From contig OZ026535.1 in assembly GCA_964020105.1 (NCBI GenBank), positions 868,001-932,000 on the forward strand: 64,000 nt of DNA, read 5' to 3'. The notes beneath the pieces were generated by a model. The model did not search any database, was not told the DNA's origin, and saw only the letters and a list, made by a program, of their open reading frames with translations. Position 1 is the stretch's first letter. Every line of letters begins with the position of its first letter. Of the stretch, positions 36,248 through 46,619 are shown piece by piece. This stretch comes from G964020105 sp964020105 (lineage in GTDB: Bacteria; Pseudomonadota; Alphaproteobacteria; WRAU01; Hepatincolaceae). Made by a program: the position numbers and the translations under genes.

Positions 36248-38764
36248 TTAAGTAGCTGGTGTTGGAGTTTTAGCAACTACAGAATCGCCTGAGGGTACAC
36301 TATCGATAGGTAGAACTTCAGTTGTCACTACAGCAGAAGTATTTTGTGTTAAAGTAGTAACATTTGTGGAATCTTCTATGTCCTGTGCACTAACAGTATC
36401 TGAGGATGATGAAGCAACCCCATTGTCAACTGATGTAGAGGATCCTATATCCTGCTCAGCACTAAAAGCATTTGGAGAATCAAGTTGCTGTAATTGCGTC
36501 TGTGCCTCTGGAGTGAGTTTTTCTTCTGTCAGTGAACCCTGATCCAAAACGCTTTGTTCATCAAAAATTGCGTTAAGATACTCTAACCCTGTTGATTTTA
36601 GTAAGCTATCTGAAATTGGCTTACCAAGTATCATATTAGATAGAGCCATATTAATACTATCAATATCTCTTTGATAAACTCGTATCAAAGCTAACTCCTC
36701 TTTTCTTTTATTTAGCTCTCTAGCTTTTTCATATAATAAATCCATCTCAGCATTTGTTGGCGCCATAGGACCGAAAAAACTAGGATATTTAACATCCGAT
36801 AAATTAACATTTAAAAGCTTTAATGCAACTGTTTGCTCTGGGGTTTTTTTTCCTTTAGTTTCTAGAAGATAAGCAGGATACCTTGCCAAAGCAGGATGAT
36901 ATCTACTTTTACCCTTAGAATCAGATGTTCCTAAAATTAAATCAGCAACATTATACTTGGCCATTTCAGGCGTTAGTAAACTACCCCTAATTAGAAAATA
37001 ATCTTTAATAATTGCATCAAAAACTCTTATAACATTTTCCCTTTTAGCATAACGACTTGCTAAAAGCACATAACGTATGCCGATGGTTTTTACAGCAGTA
37101 TTACTAGTTAAATATACTCTTTCTATTTTATTTTCATTAGAAGAACGTAAACTTAAATTGTTAACCCCTACTAATGAATAATTATTAGATCTGCCATCAA
37201 CCTTTTTTAAACTATCCTCTTTTACTATCAACTCATTATTATTAGAATAATTAGCGGCAGCTTTTTCTTTTACAATATTATTATTAGATAACCCCAAAAA
37301 CTTTTTGAAAGATGCCCAAATACCAGTTTGTTGTTGCATATCGATATCTGTATTACTAACAATCTCTTTACCTTTAAGATTTTGCTCTTTTCTAGCTCTT
37401 TCTTTTAATTCTCTTTCTTTTCTTAATTCTTCTGCTCTTTTTCTTCTCGTTTCTATATCGGATTCCCTAGTTCTAGGAGTTTGATTGTTTAAACTAATCT
37501 GATTATCAGATTTAGTATAATTAACATTTGATTTTCTATAAGAGTTCTCAAGAGCGATGTATATTTCAATATAATTTAAAACTGATGTTACTGGATAATG
37601 ATCAACAACATTAGCTATAGATAAAAAATCTGCTATTTTCAACATTTTATTTAAATTGACATCAGAAATTGTTATTGGGTTTACCATCCCTGAGCATTCT
37701 TCTAGAGCTTTTTCTATTGCTTCATTGAAAGCGTTACCAAAAGATATGATAAGATCGTAATCTAAAGGATCGCATAATAGATTTTCAGCAGCACTTGCTT
37801 TTTCCAAATTTATCTTGTTATAAGAATATGAATGATTCGGGAAAATTTTTGCCACAGTTCTTTCAAAAATAGCTTTACTTGGGTCATCTAGATAACCTAT
37901 AGATATTTTTTTTCTATATTTAATTGCTGAAAGTTGTTCATAACTAAATATATTTTTCATAGAACTAGAAAACATTAAAAGATAATCACCATTTAAATAC
38001 ATAACCACATCTAAACTGGGAGATGAAGTCATTACACCATTACCTTTTTTATACTGAGAATAGGCATCATCCCTTAATATTATAAAGTCGGCATTCACAC
38101 CTATTTGATCATAAAGATCAGATTTAACACCTCGTCTTAACAGACCAGGCATATCTTCTTGATTATCTGTAGGATATACAAGACATTGTACAGACTCACC
38201 ACTCAAATTGATTATACTACAAAGATTCATAGTATTAAAATAACCAAAGCTTTGCGTATCATCTGACACAAAAAATATTGGATTTTTTATTTCATTAGTA
38301 TCTTCTGTAGATATTTTATGAGATAACCTAGAAGCATACTCAGAAGATATACCTTCTTGAATTGCACGAATCTTTAGTCTTTTATCATTTTCAGTTTTAC
38401 CCCAAAGTGAATTTTCAGTACTTAGGAATACTCCTGTCTCATTGAGAGCTCTTCTTAAGGCTTCTTCTTCTAGTTTATCTATGGAGCTTTTATTTTGATT
38501 TCTTAATTTTTCTGAATAAACAAATTCTATTTCATTTTCTTCTCTACGTTTTACGTTTACTAGCTCATCTTCCTCTTTTTGCTTGGTTATTACATCTTTA
38601 GGAATGTATTTAGAACTTAAAGGAGAGCTAGGTTCTTCAGTTGCAACTTTAGTTGTAGTATTTATGCCTGGATTTTTACTAGTTGCCTCTGCACTAAAAA
38701 TAGGATAACAAGGTAAAAAAAACACCACTAAAAGGAAACATACAATTTTTATTCTTATGCACAT
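36248..38764 (-). CDS. Large secreted protein with TAXI-like solute-binding domain
   Basis: 838-aa exported protein starting MCIRIKIVCFLLVVFFLPCY with cleavage near FSA-EAT. Residues ~150-380 show a type II periplasmic-binding pattern resembling TAXI-family TRAP-transporter proteins: FGYFNTMNLCSIINLSGESV, GVNADFIILRDDAY, YLMFSSSMKNIFSYEQL-like region and ISIGYLDDPSKAIFERTVAKIF. A charged Arg/Glu/Lys coiled-coil segment follows (about 440-475), then a region with no match I recognise, and a Ser/Thr/Val-rich low-complexity tail (last ~90 residues). TAXI proteins are about 320 aa, so more than half is additional. No TRAP membrane subunits are adjacent. The ATG at 38764 is preferred over an upstream TTG because it opens the signal peptide. 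Confidence 0.55.
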   Translation of the reverse strand: MCIRIKIVCFLLVVFFLPCYPIFSAEATSKNPGINTTTKVATEEPSSPLSSKYIPKDVITKQKEEDELVNVKRREENEIEFVYSEKLRNQNKSSIDKLEEEALRRALNETGVFLSTENSLWGKTENDKRLKIRAIQEGISSEYASRLSHKISTEDTNEIKNPIFFVSDDTQSFGYFNTMNLCSIINLSGESVQCLVYPTDNQEDMPGLLRRGVKSDLYDQIGVNADFIILRDDAYSQYKKGNGVMTSSPSLDVVMYLNGDYLLMFSSSMKNIFSYEQLSAIKYRKKISIGYLDDPSKAIFERTVAKIFPNHSYSYNKINLEKASAAENLLCDPLDYDLIISFGNAFNEAIEKALEECSGMVNPITISDVNLNKMLKIADFLSIANVVDHYPVTSVLNYIEIYIALENSYRKSNVNYTKSDNQISLNNQTPRTRESDIETRRKRAEELRKERELKERARKEQNLKGKEIVSNTDIDMQQQTGIWASFKKFLGLSNNNIVKEKAAANYSNNNELIVKEDSLKKVDGRSNNYSLVGVNNLSLRSSNENKIERVYLTSNTAVKTIGIRYVLLASRYAKRENVIRVFDAIIKDYFLIRGSLLTPEMAKYNVADLILGTSDSKGKSRYHPALARYPAYLLETKGKKTPEQTVALKLLNVNLSDVKYPSFFGPMAPTNAEMDLLYEKARELNKRKEELALIRVYQRDIDSINMALSNMILGKPISDSLLKSTGLEYLNAIFDEQSVLDQGSLTEEKLTPEAQTQLQQLDSPNAFSAEQDIGSSTSVDNGVASSSSDTVSAQDIEDSTNVTTLTQNTSAVVTTEVLPIDSVPSGDSVVAKTPTPAT

Positions 38765-38935
38765 ATAAAAACCAAGAAATAATTTCAATTATCTTAATAC
38801 AAAGCAATTACATATTATCATTCTTAATATAATAAATCAATGCAAAACGTTGTTTAAAAATAAGTATAATGTAATTATTTTATACCTTTTACTATGATTT
38901 TATAATATAATAGCGTTTCCTGTAATTACAGCAAG

Positions 38936-39460
38936 ATGAGTAAGATGTCAATGAATTTGAAAAATTTTATAGCAGAAGTGCCTAATTTCCCAAGAGAAGG
39001 CATCTTGTTTTATGATATATCGCCTTTGCTGAATAATCCTTCTGCGTGGGTTTTTGTGGTGGATGAAATATCAAGGATAGTAAAATCCTTGGCACCTGAT
39101 GTTTTAGTAGGGCTTGAATCTCGTGGCTTTTTTATTTCTGGCGCAGTTGCTAAGGAGTTATCTATTGGATTTTCTTTGATAAGAAAAAAAGGCAAACTGC
39201 CTGGTGAAGTTATTTCTTACAATTATAAACTTGAATATGGTGAGGATACTCTAGAGATAAAGAAAAACATTATAAAACCAAATCAAAGAGTAGTTATTCT
39301 TGATGATTTACTAGCAACTGGTGGCAGCTTAAGGGCTGCCTCGGAACTTATAAGCTCACAAGGTGCATCTGTTGTTGGTGCAGTTTGCATAATGGAGTTA
39401 ACAAACCTAAGTGGTAGAAAAAATATCAATTTTCCAATACATACTCTAATTAAATATTAA
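38936..39460 (+). CDS. apt: Adenine phosphoribosyltransferase
   Basis: 174-aa purine-salvage enzyme making AMP from adenine and PRPP. Visible: FPREGILFYDISPLL, LESRGFFISGAVA, IRKKGKLPGEVISYNYKLEYG with the flexible loop, and the PRPP motif VVILDDLLATGGSLRAASEL. Length is typical. Two later in-frame ATGs leave the exact start open by up to five codons. It is convergent with mscS. Confidence 0.94.
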   Translation: MSKMSMNLKNFIAEVPNFPREGILFYDISPLLNNPSAWVFVVDEISRIVKSLAPDVLVGLESRGFFISGAVAKELSIGFSLIRKKGKLPGEVISYNYKLEYGEDTLEIKKNIIKPNQRVVILDDLLATGGSLRAASELISSQGASVVGAVCIMELTNLSGRKNINFPIHTLIKY

Positions 39461-39509
39461 AATAACTTCTTTTAGATAATTTAATATCTAAAAATCTCCC
39501 TACCCTTTC

Positions 39510-41669
39510 TTATTCTTTCTTTAGTATTACCACAGAATGAGGATATGGTATGCTAATAGCCTCTTTAATGAAATTATCATGTACTTTTTCCAAAAATTTA
39601 TGCTTCACTGCAAATTGTTTACCTGGAACACATCTAATTTTACAACGTATGTTAACACTACTTTCTGCTAGAGCTGTTACTCCAATTATTTCTAAATCTT
39701 CCAATATACAGGCACCCATCACAGAATCCATAAGCATTTCTTGCATCGTATCATTTAGAGTTTTTTTAACTTTATCTATATCAGTACTATAAGCAACACC
39801 TATATCCATAAGAGCGTATGAGTAATCTTTAGTATGATTAATAATAATTTGTATATTCTTAAAAGGTATCATATTTAACTTGCCTTCAGAATCTCTTAGT
39901 TTTACATACACCATACTAATCTGCTCAACAACTCCTTTTATGCCGTCAATTTCAATAAAATCATCTAAAGAAAAACTATCCTCTAGGAGAAACATAATAG
40001 CATTGAAAAAGTTTTGTAAAATATCTTTCATACCAAATGCTACTAAAAGAGTTAGTATCCCAGTACTTGCTAACAAAGTGCTAATTGAAATACCAGAAGC
40101 TGATAAAATCACTATTATCATTATTATTACGAAAAATATTTTATAAGGTTTTTGGCATATGGTGTAAAGAGTTAATATTTTCCTTATACGCACGTATTCT
40201 TGCTTATGAAACATTTCCATAAGTTTTCTTTGAACAAAAAACACTATTAAAAATGTTGCAAAAAATAATATAGAAAATCCAATACTTATACTAAAAAATA
40301 TATCCAACCATGACCACGAAGTCATAATTAGCACAATATCTATAAGATTAACACCAATAATAAAATCAAGAACAGCCATGTATAACAATGCGAATACTAT
40401 GTAATATAGTGCCTTAAAAAAACGCCAAAAAATACTAAAATTTATAAATTTCTCCACATTAAATAAGCTAACATTGCTGATTGAAAGTAAATACAGCTGA
40501 TTATCTATCTTATTTTTAATATATTTCTTACTCACGTATAGTATATAAGTTCTAATTAAATAGATTACAAGCAAGCAGATCAGAGCAAAAATGATTCTTA
40601 CAATTAGATTTCTAGTAATGCTAGAATCCAAAAATACTGAAGAAATAACATATAAGGTTAAAGCAATATGAAAGAAAGTAACCGAATGTTGTCTTAGCTT
40701 TAGTAAAAAAAGTATGTAATGTTTATTTGATCTGTCTTTACTTTTTCTTATAACTTTTTTTGTAAGTTTTCTTATTCTAAAAAATCCAAACACCGATAAA
40801 GTAAGAAAAATGAATAAGTTAATCTGTAATAATACCCTATTATTGCCTGAAATAAAGATATAATATAGCAAGAAGAATACAAACCATCCATAAAGATAAA
40901 ATTTAATCCAGTACCTTAATTTCATCAAAGTTCTTTTTTTCACATTATGAAATAAAACATCTAGGAATATTGCCAATGATCTTATTAATAAAAGAATCAC
41001 TAGCAAACTAATCATATCCTTATGTAAATTACCTCTAAAAAAAAACTTCCCTAGAATCAAAAATATAATGATTGGCAAAAGTGTAGGTGCAAAAATCTTA
41101 AAGCTATTTAGTAGCATAAATAATTGATTTTTAAAAACATATGGATTGCTTCTGTATAAACTAAGATAATCTACTTTTTTATGTTCGCGTATTGAGTATC
41201 TTGATATTATTTTTTCTATCAGAATAACCAGCATAATAACAGCAAAAATGTAAGCTGTAGCTATTAGTAAGTTGTAGTAATTTAAGGTTAAAATTTCATT
41301 TTGCAGTTCGTAATAGCTACTATAAATATTTTCATAAACTTGCAAATCTTGAATAGCATTAATAATATTTTCATATGAATTAATTATTAAAGTATCTATT
41401 TTATCTATTTTATCTCTTATTCTATTTTTTGGTAATTCTGTCTTTAGCGGTACCAGCTCTTTAGGAGTTTGCTTTTGTTCAATTTTATCGATTAGAATTT
41501 TAACTTTTTTTGGATCTTTCAGGATATTAAGTAAATCATCCAGCATTTTTTGCTCTTCTGAAGAAGTGGAGACCTCCTTACTTCCGGTTATTCCTGGTAT
41601 GCTTGGGAAAGCTGCTAGTAAATCGGAAACAAAGAATGCTATTAGTAAAATATATACCAGGCGCTTCAT
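39510..41669 (-). CDS. MscS-family mechanosensitive channel, large form
   Basis: 719-aa inner-membrane channel. It has a signal peptide (residues 1-18), a periplasmic Lys/Glu-rich helical section (~25-130), about ten membrane helices, and the MscS core at the C-terminus: pore helix TGILTLLVAFGMKDILQNFFNAI (~536-558, shown in part), then the beta domain FIEIDGIKGVVEQISMVYVKLRD and MIPFKNIQII. The size resembles the MscK/YnaI-type large homologues rather than 286-aa MscS. It releases solutes on hypo-osmotic shock. Divergent from the metallo-beta-lactamase gene. Confidence 0.87.
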   Translation of the reverse strand: MKRLVYILLIAFFVSDLLAAFPSIPGITGSKEVSTSSEEQKMLDDLLNILKDPKKVKILIDKIEQKQTPKELVPLKTELPKNRIRDKIDKIDTLIINSYENIINAIQDLQVYENIYSSYYELQNEILTLNYYNLLIATAYIFAVIMLVILIEKIISRYSIREHKKVDYLSLYRSNPYVFKNQLFMLLNSFKIFAPTLLPIIIFLILGKFFFRGNLHKDMISLLVILLLIRSLAIFLDVLFHNVKKRTLMKLRYWIKFYLYGWFVFFLLYYIFISGNNRVLLQINLFIFLTLSVFGFFRIRKLTKKVIRKSKDRSNKHYILFLLKLRQHSVTFFHIALTLYVISSVFLDSSITRNLIVRIIFALICLLVIYLIRTYILYVSKKYIKNKIDNQLYLLSISNVSLFNVEKFINFSIFWRFFKALYYIVFALLYMAVLDFIIGVNLIDIVLIMTSWSWLDIFFSISIGFSILFFATFLIVFFVQRKLMEMFHKQEYVRIRKILTLYTICQKPYKIFFVIIMIIVILSASGISISTLLASTGILTLLVAFGMKDILQNFFNAIMFLLEDSFSLDDFIEIDGIKGVVEQISMVYVKLRDSEGKLNMIPFKNIQIIINHTKDYSYALMDIGVAYSTDIDKVKKTLNDTMQEMLMDSVMGACILEDLEIIGVTALAESSVNIRCKIRCVPGKQFAVKHKFLEKVHDNFIKEAISIPYPHSVVILKKE

Positions 41670-41790
41670 ATTATTAATTCTGCTCTTAAGAAATTGACTA
41701 TCACTTAAAAATGACTACAATCAATATTATTGCCGATAATAAAGACAATGTAAAGATCACAGCAATAAAAAATCTTATGTATAGGAATCA

Positions 41791-42888
41791 ATGGGTAAAA
41801 GCATCATGATTATAATATTTTTAATCTTTCTAATCTTATTTGGGTATATGTATATGGGTTTTATAAAGGCAGAAGCTTATTATAAGGGTTCGGTGAGCGA
41901 GAATTTTGATGGATTAAGATTTAAAATGGAAGGTATAGGTGAGTCTTCTAGTAGAAACAAAAGATCCACTTGGAGGATGATTGCTCACTTTCTTGGTATT
42001 TACAAAATTGAGGATTTCCAGTGGGAGAAATGGGACGTTAATAATATTAAAATCAAGCAGGCAATTCCGGATAGGAAATTAGATAGTAGTAAAATAAGAG
42101 CATATTTCATTAATCACTCGACCATATTACTACAAATAGGCGCATTAAATATTTTAACCGATCCTATGTATTCTTATAGAGCTGGAATATTATGGCTTGG
42201 TCCTACCAGAGTTCATGAGCCAGGAATTGGTTTTGATGACTTGCCAAAAATAGATATAGTACTTATCAGTCATTCACATTATGATCATTTAGATAAGCCA
42301 ACTTTAGAAAGAATCTTCAAAAGGGATAATCCTTTAGTTATAACACCTTATGGCAATGATCATATTATAAAAGAGGTTAATAAAAATTTTCGAATCACTC
42401 CTTTATTATGGGGGGAAAAGGTTAATTACGCTGGTGTAACTTTTAACCTTGTGAAGTCTTATCACTGGACAAAAAGGACTCTATATGATGATAATAAAGC
42501 TCTTTGGGGAGGCTTTATTATAGAAGCTAATAAGACTAAGATTTATTTTGCTGGTGATACCTCTTTTGGGAATGAGAATGGTAAAATTTTTTATGAAATG
42601 CATGAGCAGTTTGGTGATATTGATTTAGCTTTTATTCCAATTGGAGCCTATTTACCTAGAGATTTTATGAAAAGATCCCACACAAACCCAGAAGATGCTG
42701 TAAATATACATAAAATCTTAAGATCTAAAAAATCTGTTGGTATTCATTGGGGTACTTTTCAGCTCTCAGCAGAAAAGTACTATCAACCACTTGAGGATCT
42801 TACAATTGCTAAAAATCTGCATTTTCTTAAGGAAGATGAATTTATTGCTTTAAATCCTGGAGAACATATTGAAATCATTAATCAATAA
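41791..42888 (+). CDS. Metallo-beta-lactamase-fold NAPE-PLD-like hydrolase, membrane-anchored
   Basis: 365-aa enzyme with an N-terminal membrane helix (MIIIFLIFLILFGYMYMGF). The metallo-beta-lactamase fold then shows INHSTILLQIGALNILTDPMY, WLGPTRVHEPG, the metal motif SHSHYDHLD (about 158-166), ITPYGND, WGGFIIEA, YFAGDTSFG and IHWGTFQLS. This is the order of N-acylphosphatidylethanolamine phospholipase D and related bacterial proteins. It probably acts on a membrane phospholipid at the inner-membrane surface. Substrate untested; a general lactonase-like role is the alternative. Confidence 0.8.
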   Translation: MGKSIMIIIFLIFLILFGYMYMGFIKAEAYYKGSVSENFDGLRFKMEGIGESSSRNKRSTWRMIAHFLGIYKIEDFQWEKWDVNNIKIKQAIPDRKLDSSKIRAYFINHSTILLQIGALNILTDPMYSYRAGILWLGPTRVHEPGIGFDDLPKIDIVLISHSHYDHLDKPTLERIFKRDNPLVITPYGNDHIIKEVNKNFRITPLLWGEKVNYAGVTFNLVKSYHWTKRTLYDDNKALWGGFIIEANKTKIYFAGDTSFGNENGKIFYEMHEQFGDIDLAFIPIGAYLPRDFMKRSHTNPEDAVNIHKILRSKKSVGIHWGTFQLSAEKYYQPLEDLTIAKNLHFLKEDEFIALNPGEHIEIINQ

Positions 42889-42997
42889 ATTGTTGTAGAA
42901 AAAAGTGTTCAGTTAAGTAGCAATCATTGGATTTCAACCTTGATTGATTTGAACTAATATAACAAAAATTATAACAAAGCCACTTAGAAAAGCTAAA

Positions 42998-43483
42998 TTA
43001 ATTGATAATGGTATTTAAAATCTGTAATACCTCGACATCGTGACCATCAACGCTAACAGACTGCCATGCTTTTACAAGCTCTGCTGTATTATTAAAAACA
43101 AAAGTTGCCCTAATGATTTTTTTAGATAATATGCCTTGCAAAAAATTATCCTTGATAGCTCCTAAAGATGTTGCCAAAGTAGCTTCAGGATCACTTAATA
43201 ATGGAAATTTTAAAGCATACTGGGTTTGAAATTTCTTATGGGAAGCAATACTATCCGCACTTACACCAACAATGTTTCCTTTCCCCATTATTTGTGGCAA
43301 TAGAGCATTAAAATTACAAGCTTCCCTTGTGCATCCTGGAGTATTATCCTTAGGATAAAAATAAAGAACCAAAGGTGTACCTATAAAGTCTTTGTTAGAG
43401 TATTTTTTTGTCTCCCCTAGCTCATTTATACCTTCTAAAATAAACTCAGGCAGCAAATCACCTTTATTAAAAATACTTGTCAT
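42998..43483 (-). CDS. bcp: Peroxiredoxin, Bcp/PrxQ type
   Basis: 161-aa thiol peroxidase. The peroxidatic Cys lies in DNTPGCTREACNF (about residue 50) with a probable resolving Cys five residues later, the PrxQ pattern. YFYPKDNTPG and VGVSADSIASHKKFQTQY follow, then FPLLSDPEATLATSLG. It reduces hydroperoxides with thioredoxin. It lies 14 nt after glpD on the same strand and may be cotranscribed, which would help against peroxide from glycerol-3-phosphate oxidation. Confidence 0.92.
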   Translation of the reverse strand: MTSIFNKGDLLPEFILEGINELGETKKYSNKDFIGTPLVLYFYPKDNTPGCTREACNFNALLPQIMGKGNIVGVSADSIASHKKFQTQYALKFPLLSDPEATLATSLGAIKDNFLQGILSKKIIRATFVFNNTAELVKAWQSVSVDGHDVEVLQILNTIIN

Positions 43484-43497
43484 AATTTAGTAATCTC

Positions 43498-45060
43498 CTA
43501 TAAATAATTAGAAATTAAATAACCATTAGCTATGGTAGTGAAATCTTCAAGTTCTTTAATTTTCCACTGCTCATTTTTGCTCATTTCTTCAGCCATAATA
43601 TCCACAACACGCTTAGCAATATCAATAGTAGCCTGTGCATTTAAAAACAAACATCTGCTTCTTCTTGCTAAAATATCATCCAAAGTATATGCGTATTCGT
43701 TTCTAATATGCCACCTAATCTGTGCTTCACAAATTGGTAAGTCGGGATGCAAATATTTTGCAAATCCCTCAATTTTTGACAAATCATCATAATCACTTCC
43801 ATATATTTTATAATTATATGGTATAAGATCAACCTCCTCCTTAGGTAGGTATCCATATAACCTCATTGTTTTTGTATTAGAAGATTTATTTACTAATTTG
43901 CGTTGTGTAATAGCAAAATCGATAATTTTTTCTCCCATGTGCCTATAAGTAGTCCACTTGCCACCAATAATTGAGATCAATCCTGTAGTTGAAATACTAA
44001 TTTTTTCTTCTCTTGATATGCCTTTAGTGCTACCTGCTGCCTTAATTAAGGGGCGAATACCAGCATAAACAGATGTTATATCCTGCTGTTGCAAAGGTTT
44101 TGCTAAATAAGAGTTAGCATTATCAATAATCAATTGTATCTCAGATCTTATAGGTCTTGGGTCATCTTCGATTTCCTGTACTTGAGTGTCAGTAGTTCCT
44201 ATAATTACCTTATTATACCAAGGAATAAAAAATAACACACGACCATCACTAGTTTTAGGTATTAACATAGCACTTTCACTACTATAAACACTTTTATTGA
44301 CTACCAAATGAATACCTTGCGCTAAAGTAACACTTTCTTGATGATCAGGGTTATCAATTAAAGCAACTTTATCAGAATAAATTCCTGTTGCATTGATTAC
44401 ACATTTTGCTCTTGCCTTAAATGTTTCAGAAGAGATTTTATCTAAAAACTCTACACCATTAATTTCACCTTGTTCTTTTAAGAATCCAATTACTTTAGCA
44501 TAATTAATAGATATACCACCCTCCCTATGTAATGTTTTAACTAAAGCAAAAGCCATTCTAGCGTCATCAAACTGACCATCGTTATAAATAACTCCTCTTT
44601 TAGTATACCTATGCGCTACTTCTTTTAGGGATTTTTGTAAAGAATCGCCAATCAATCTACTTCTATAAGCACTTGGAAAGCCGGATAAGGCATCATAAGT
44701 AAGCATCCCCATGCCATAAAACCCTTGCATAAGAATATTATCACAGGGGATAATAAAATCCATAGGTCTTGCCAAATGAGGAGCATTAGCATAATTCAAA
44801 AGTTTTTCTCTTAGTGCGTTTTTAACCAAAGAGATATTACCCTGTGCAAGATATCTTACACCGCCGTGAAGAATCTTAGTTGATCTAGAAGAGGTAGCTT
44901 TTGCGTAATCATTTTGCTCCAGCAGTAATACAGAAAACCCCCTTCTAGCGGCGTCCACGGCACTAGCTAAGCCACTAGCACCACCACCAATAACAAGGAC
45001 GTCAAAAACCTTAGATTTCGATAAACTTAAGAACTCATTTCTTTTACTAAGTTTAGTCAT
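43498..45060 (-). CDS. glpD: Glycerol-3-phosphate dehydrogenase, aerobic
   Basis: 520-aa FAD flavoprotein passing electrons from sn-glycerol 3-phosphate to quinone at the inner membrane. FAD motif VIGGGASGLASAVDAARRG (about 22-40), ATSSRSTKILHGGVRYLA, GIHLVVNKSV, IIGTTDTQV and SVYAGIRPLI are visible. The C-terminal helical domain is present. Last gene of glpF-glpK-glpD, followed closely by bcp. It joins host-derived glycerol use to the respiratory chain. Confidence 0.94.
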   Translation of the reverse strand: MTKLSKRNEFLSLSKSKVFDVLVIGGGASGLASAVDAARRGFSVLLLEQNDYAKATSSRSTKILHGGVRYLAQGNISLVKNALREKLLNYANAPHLARPMDFIIPCDNILMQGFYGMGMLTYDALSGFPSAYRSRLIGDSLQKSLKEVAHRYTKRGVIYNDGQFDDARMAFALVKTLHREGGISINYAKVIGFLKEQGEINGVEFLDKISSETFKARAKCVINATGIYSDKVALIDNPDHQESVTLAQGIHLVVNKSVYSSESAMLIPKTSDGRVLFFIPWYNKVIIGTTDTQVQEIEDDPRPIRSEIQLIIDNANSYLAKPLQQQDITSVYAGIRPLIKAAGSTKGISREEKISISTTGLISIIGGKWTTYRHMGEKIIDFAITQRKLVNKSSNTKTMRLYGYLPKEEVDLIPYNYKIYGSDYDDLSKIEGFAKYLHPDLPICEAQIRWHIRNEYAYTLDDILARRSRCLFLNAQATIDIAKRVVDIMAEEMSKNEQWKIKELEDFTTIANGYLISNYL

Positions 45061-45089
45061 ATCACCAAAATACCTCCCATGGTTACACT

Positions 45090-46580
45090 TTATTTAAGCC
45101 AGCTCTGAGATCTTCCAACTGCTTTATGCCAATTTTCTAGCAACTCTGCACGCTTAGAGGCACTCATTTTGGGCTCAAATACTTTATCTATCTTCCACAT
45201 ATCAGCGATCTCCTCTGCAGATTTCCAAAAACCAACATACATACCAGCAAGATAAGCAACGCCTAAAGCAGTTGTTTCAACAACCTTTGGCCGAACGACA
45301 CGCTTATCTAAAATATCTGCCTGAAATTGTATTAAAAGGTTGTTCATACTAGCACCCCCATCAACTCTAAGCTCACTAAGAGCTGTGCCTGAGGAATCCT
45401 GCATGGCTTTTAAAATATCATATGACTGAAAAGCTATACTTTCTAGTGCCGCTCTAGCAATATGAGCTGAATTAGTTCCTCTAGTCATACCAATCATGGT
45501 TCCTCTAGCATAGGAATCCCAAAAAGGAGCTCCTAAGCCAACAAAAGCAGGAACAAAAAAAACTCCCCCATTATCTTCAACCTGCATAGCTAAAGATTCC
45601 ACCTCGGAGCTTTTTTTAATAATACCAAGTCCATCCCTAAGCCACTGTATAACAGCACCTCCGATGAATACACTACCTTCTAATGCATATGTAACATGTC
45701 CCTTTCTGCCCCAAGCAATTGTTGTTAGTATATTATCTTCTTTTATTAGAGGATTTTCTCTGCCAATATTAAGCAAAGTAAAACAACCCGTTCCATAAGT
45801 ATTTTTGGCCATACCTGGTTTTAAACAAGCCTGACCGAAGGTTGCTGCTTGCTGATCTCCAGCAACGCCGGCAATTGGTATATTACCAGGAATAAGATCT
45901 TCACTAACAGAGCCAAAATTGTCTGAACTTTCCCTAACTTCTGGTAAAATGTTACGCGGAATATTAAATAATTGTAGTAACTCTTCATCCCAAGATTTAG
46001 TAACAATGTTATAAATCATTGTTCTACTGGCATTTGAATAATCTGTAGCATGAACTTTGCCTTGCGTTAGATTCCATATCAACCAAGTATCCATAGTACC
46101 AAATAAAATATTACCCTTTTCTGCTTCTTCTCTGGCATTTGGAACATTATCAAGAATCCATTTAATCTTAGTAGCACTAAAATAAGAATCCAGTACTAAT
46201 CCTGTTTTATTTTTAATAAAACTTTTTTTACCACTATCAACTAAACTTCTACAATAATCTGCTGTTCTACGGTCTTGCCAGACTATGGCGTTATAAATGG
46301 GCTTCCCAGTAGTTTTATTCCATAGTACAGTTGTTTCTCTCTGATTAGTAATAGCAAGTGCCACAATATCTTTTGGAAGCACATAATTTCTTGAAATGGC
46401 TTCTTGGATCACGCCCATTTGAGTTGACCATATGATATTAGCGTCATGCTCTACCCAACCAGCTTGTGGAAATATTTGTTTAAATTCTTTCTGTGCCATG
46501 CTTTTGATATTAACTTCCTTATCAAACAGAATAGCTCTGCAACTTGTGGTTCCTTGATCTACAGATAATACATATTTCAT
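45090..46580 (-). CDS. glpK: Glycerol kinase
   Basis: 496-aa FGGY kinase that phosphorylates glycerol. MKYVLSVDQGTTSCRAILFD, NQRETTVLWNKTTGKP, IVWQDRRTADYC, GTGCFTLLNIG, and RVDGGASMNNLLIQFQAD are present. Length and ends are normal. It is the middle gene of the glp operon, 39 nt after glpF and 29 nt before glpD. Nothing suggests decay. Confidence 0.96.
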   Translation of the reverse strand: MKYVLSVDQGTTSCRAILFDKEVNIKSMAQKEFKQIFPQAGWVEHDANIIWSTQMGVIQEAISRNYVLPKDIVALAITNQRETTVLWNKTTGKPIYNAIVWQDRRTADYCRSLVDSGKKSFIKNKTGLVLDSYFSATKIKWILDNVPNAREEAEKGNILFGTMDTWLIWNLTQGKVHATDYSNASRTMIYNIVTKSWDEELLQLFNIPRNILPEVRESSDNFGSVSEDLIPGNIPIAGVAGDQQAATFGQACLKPGMAKNTYGTGCFTLLNIGRENPLIKEDNILTTIAWGRKGHVTYALEGSVFIGGAVIQWLRDGLGIIKKSSEVESLAMQVEDNGGVFFVPAFVGLGAPFWDSYARGTMIGMTRGTNSAHIARAALESIAFQSYDILKAMQDSSGTALSELRVDGGASMNNLLIQFQADILDKRVVRPKVVETTALGVAYLAGMYVGFWKSAEEIADMWKIDKVFEPKMSASKRAELLENWHKAVGRSQSWLK

Positions 46581-46619
46581 TTTATTAGTCTCTCTTAATT
46601 TGTTGCTTATAAAATCAAT

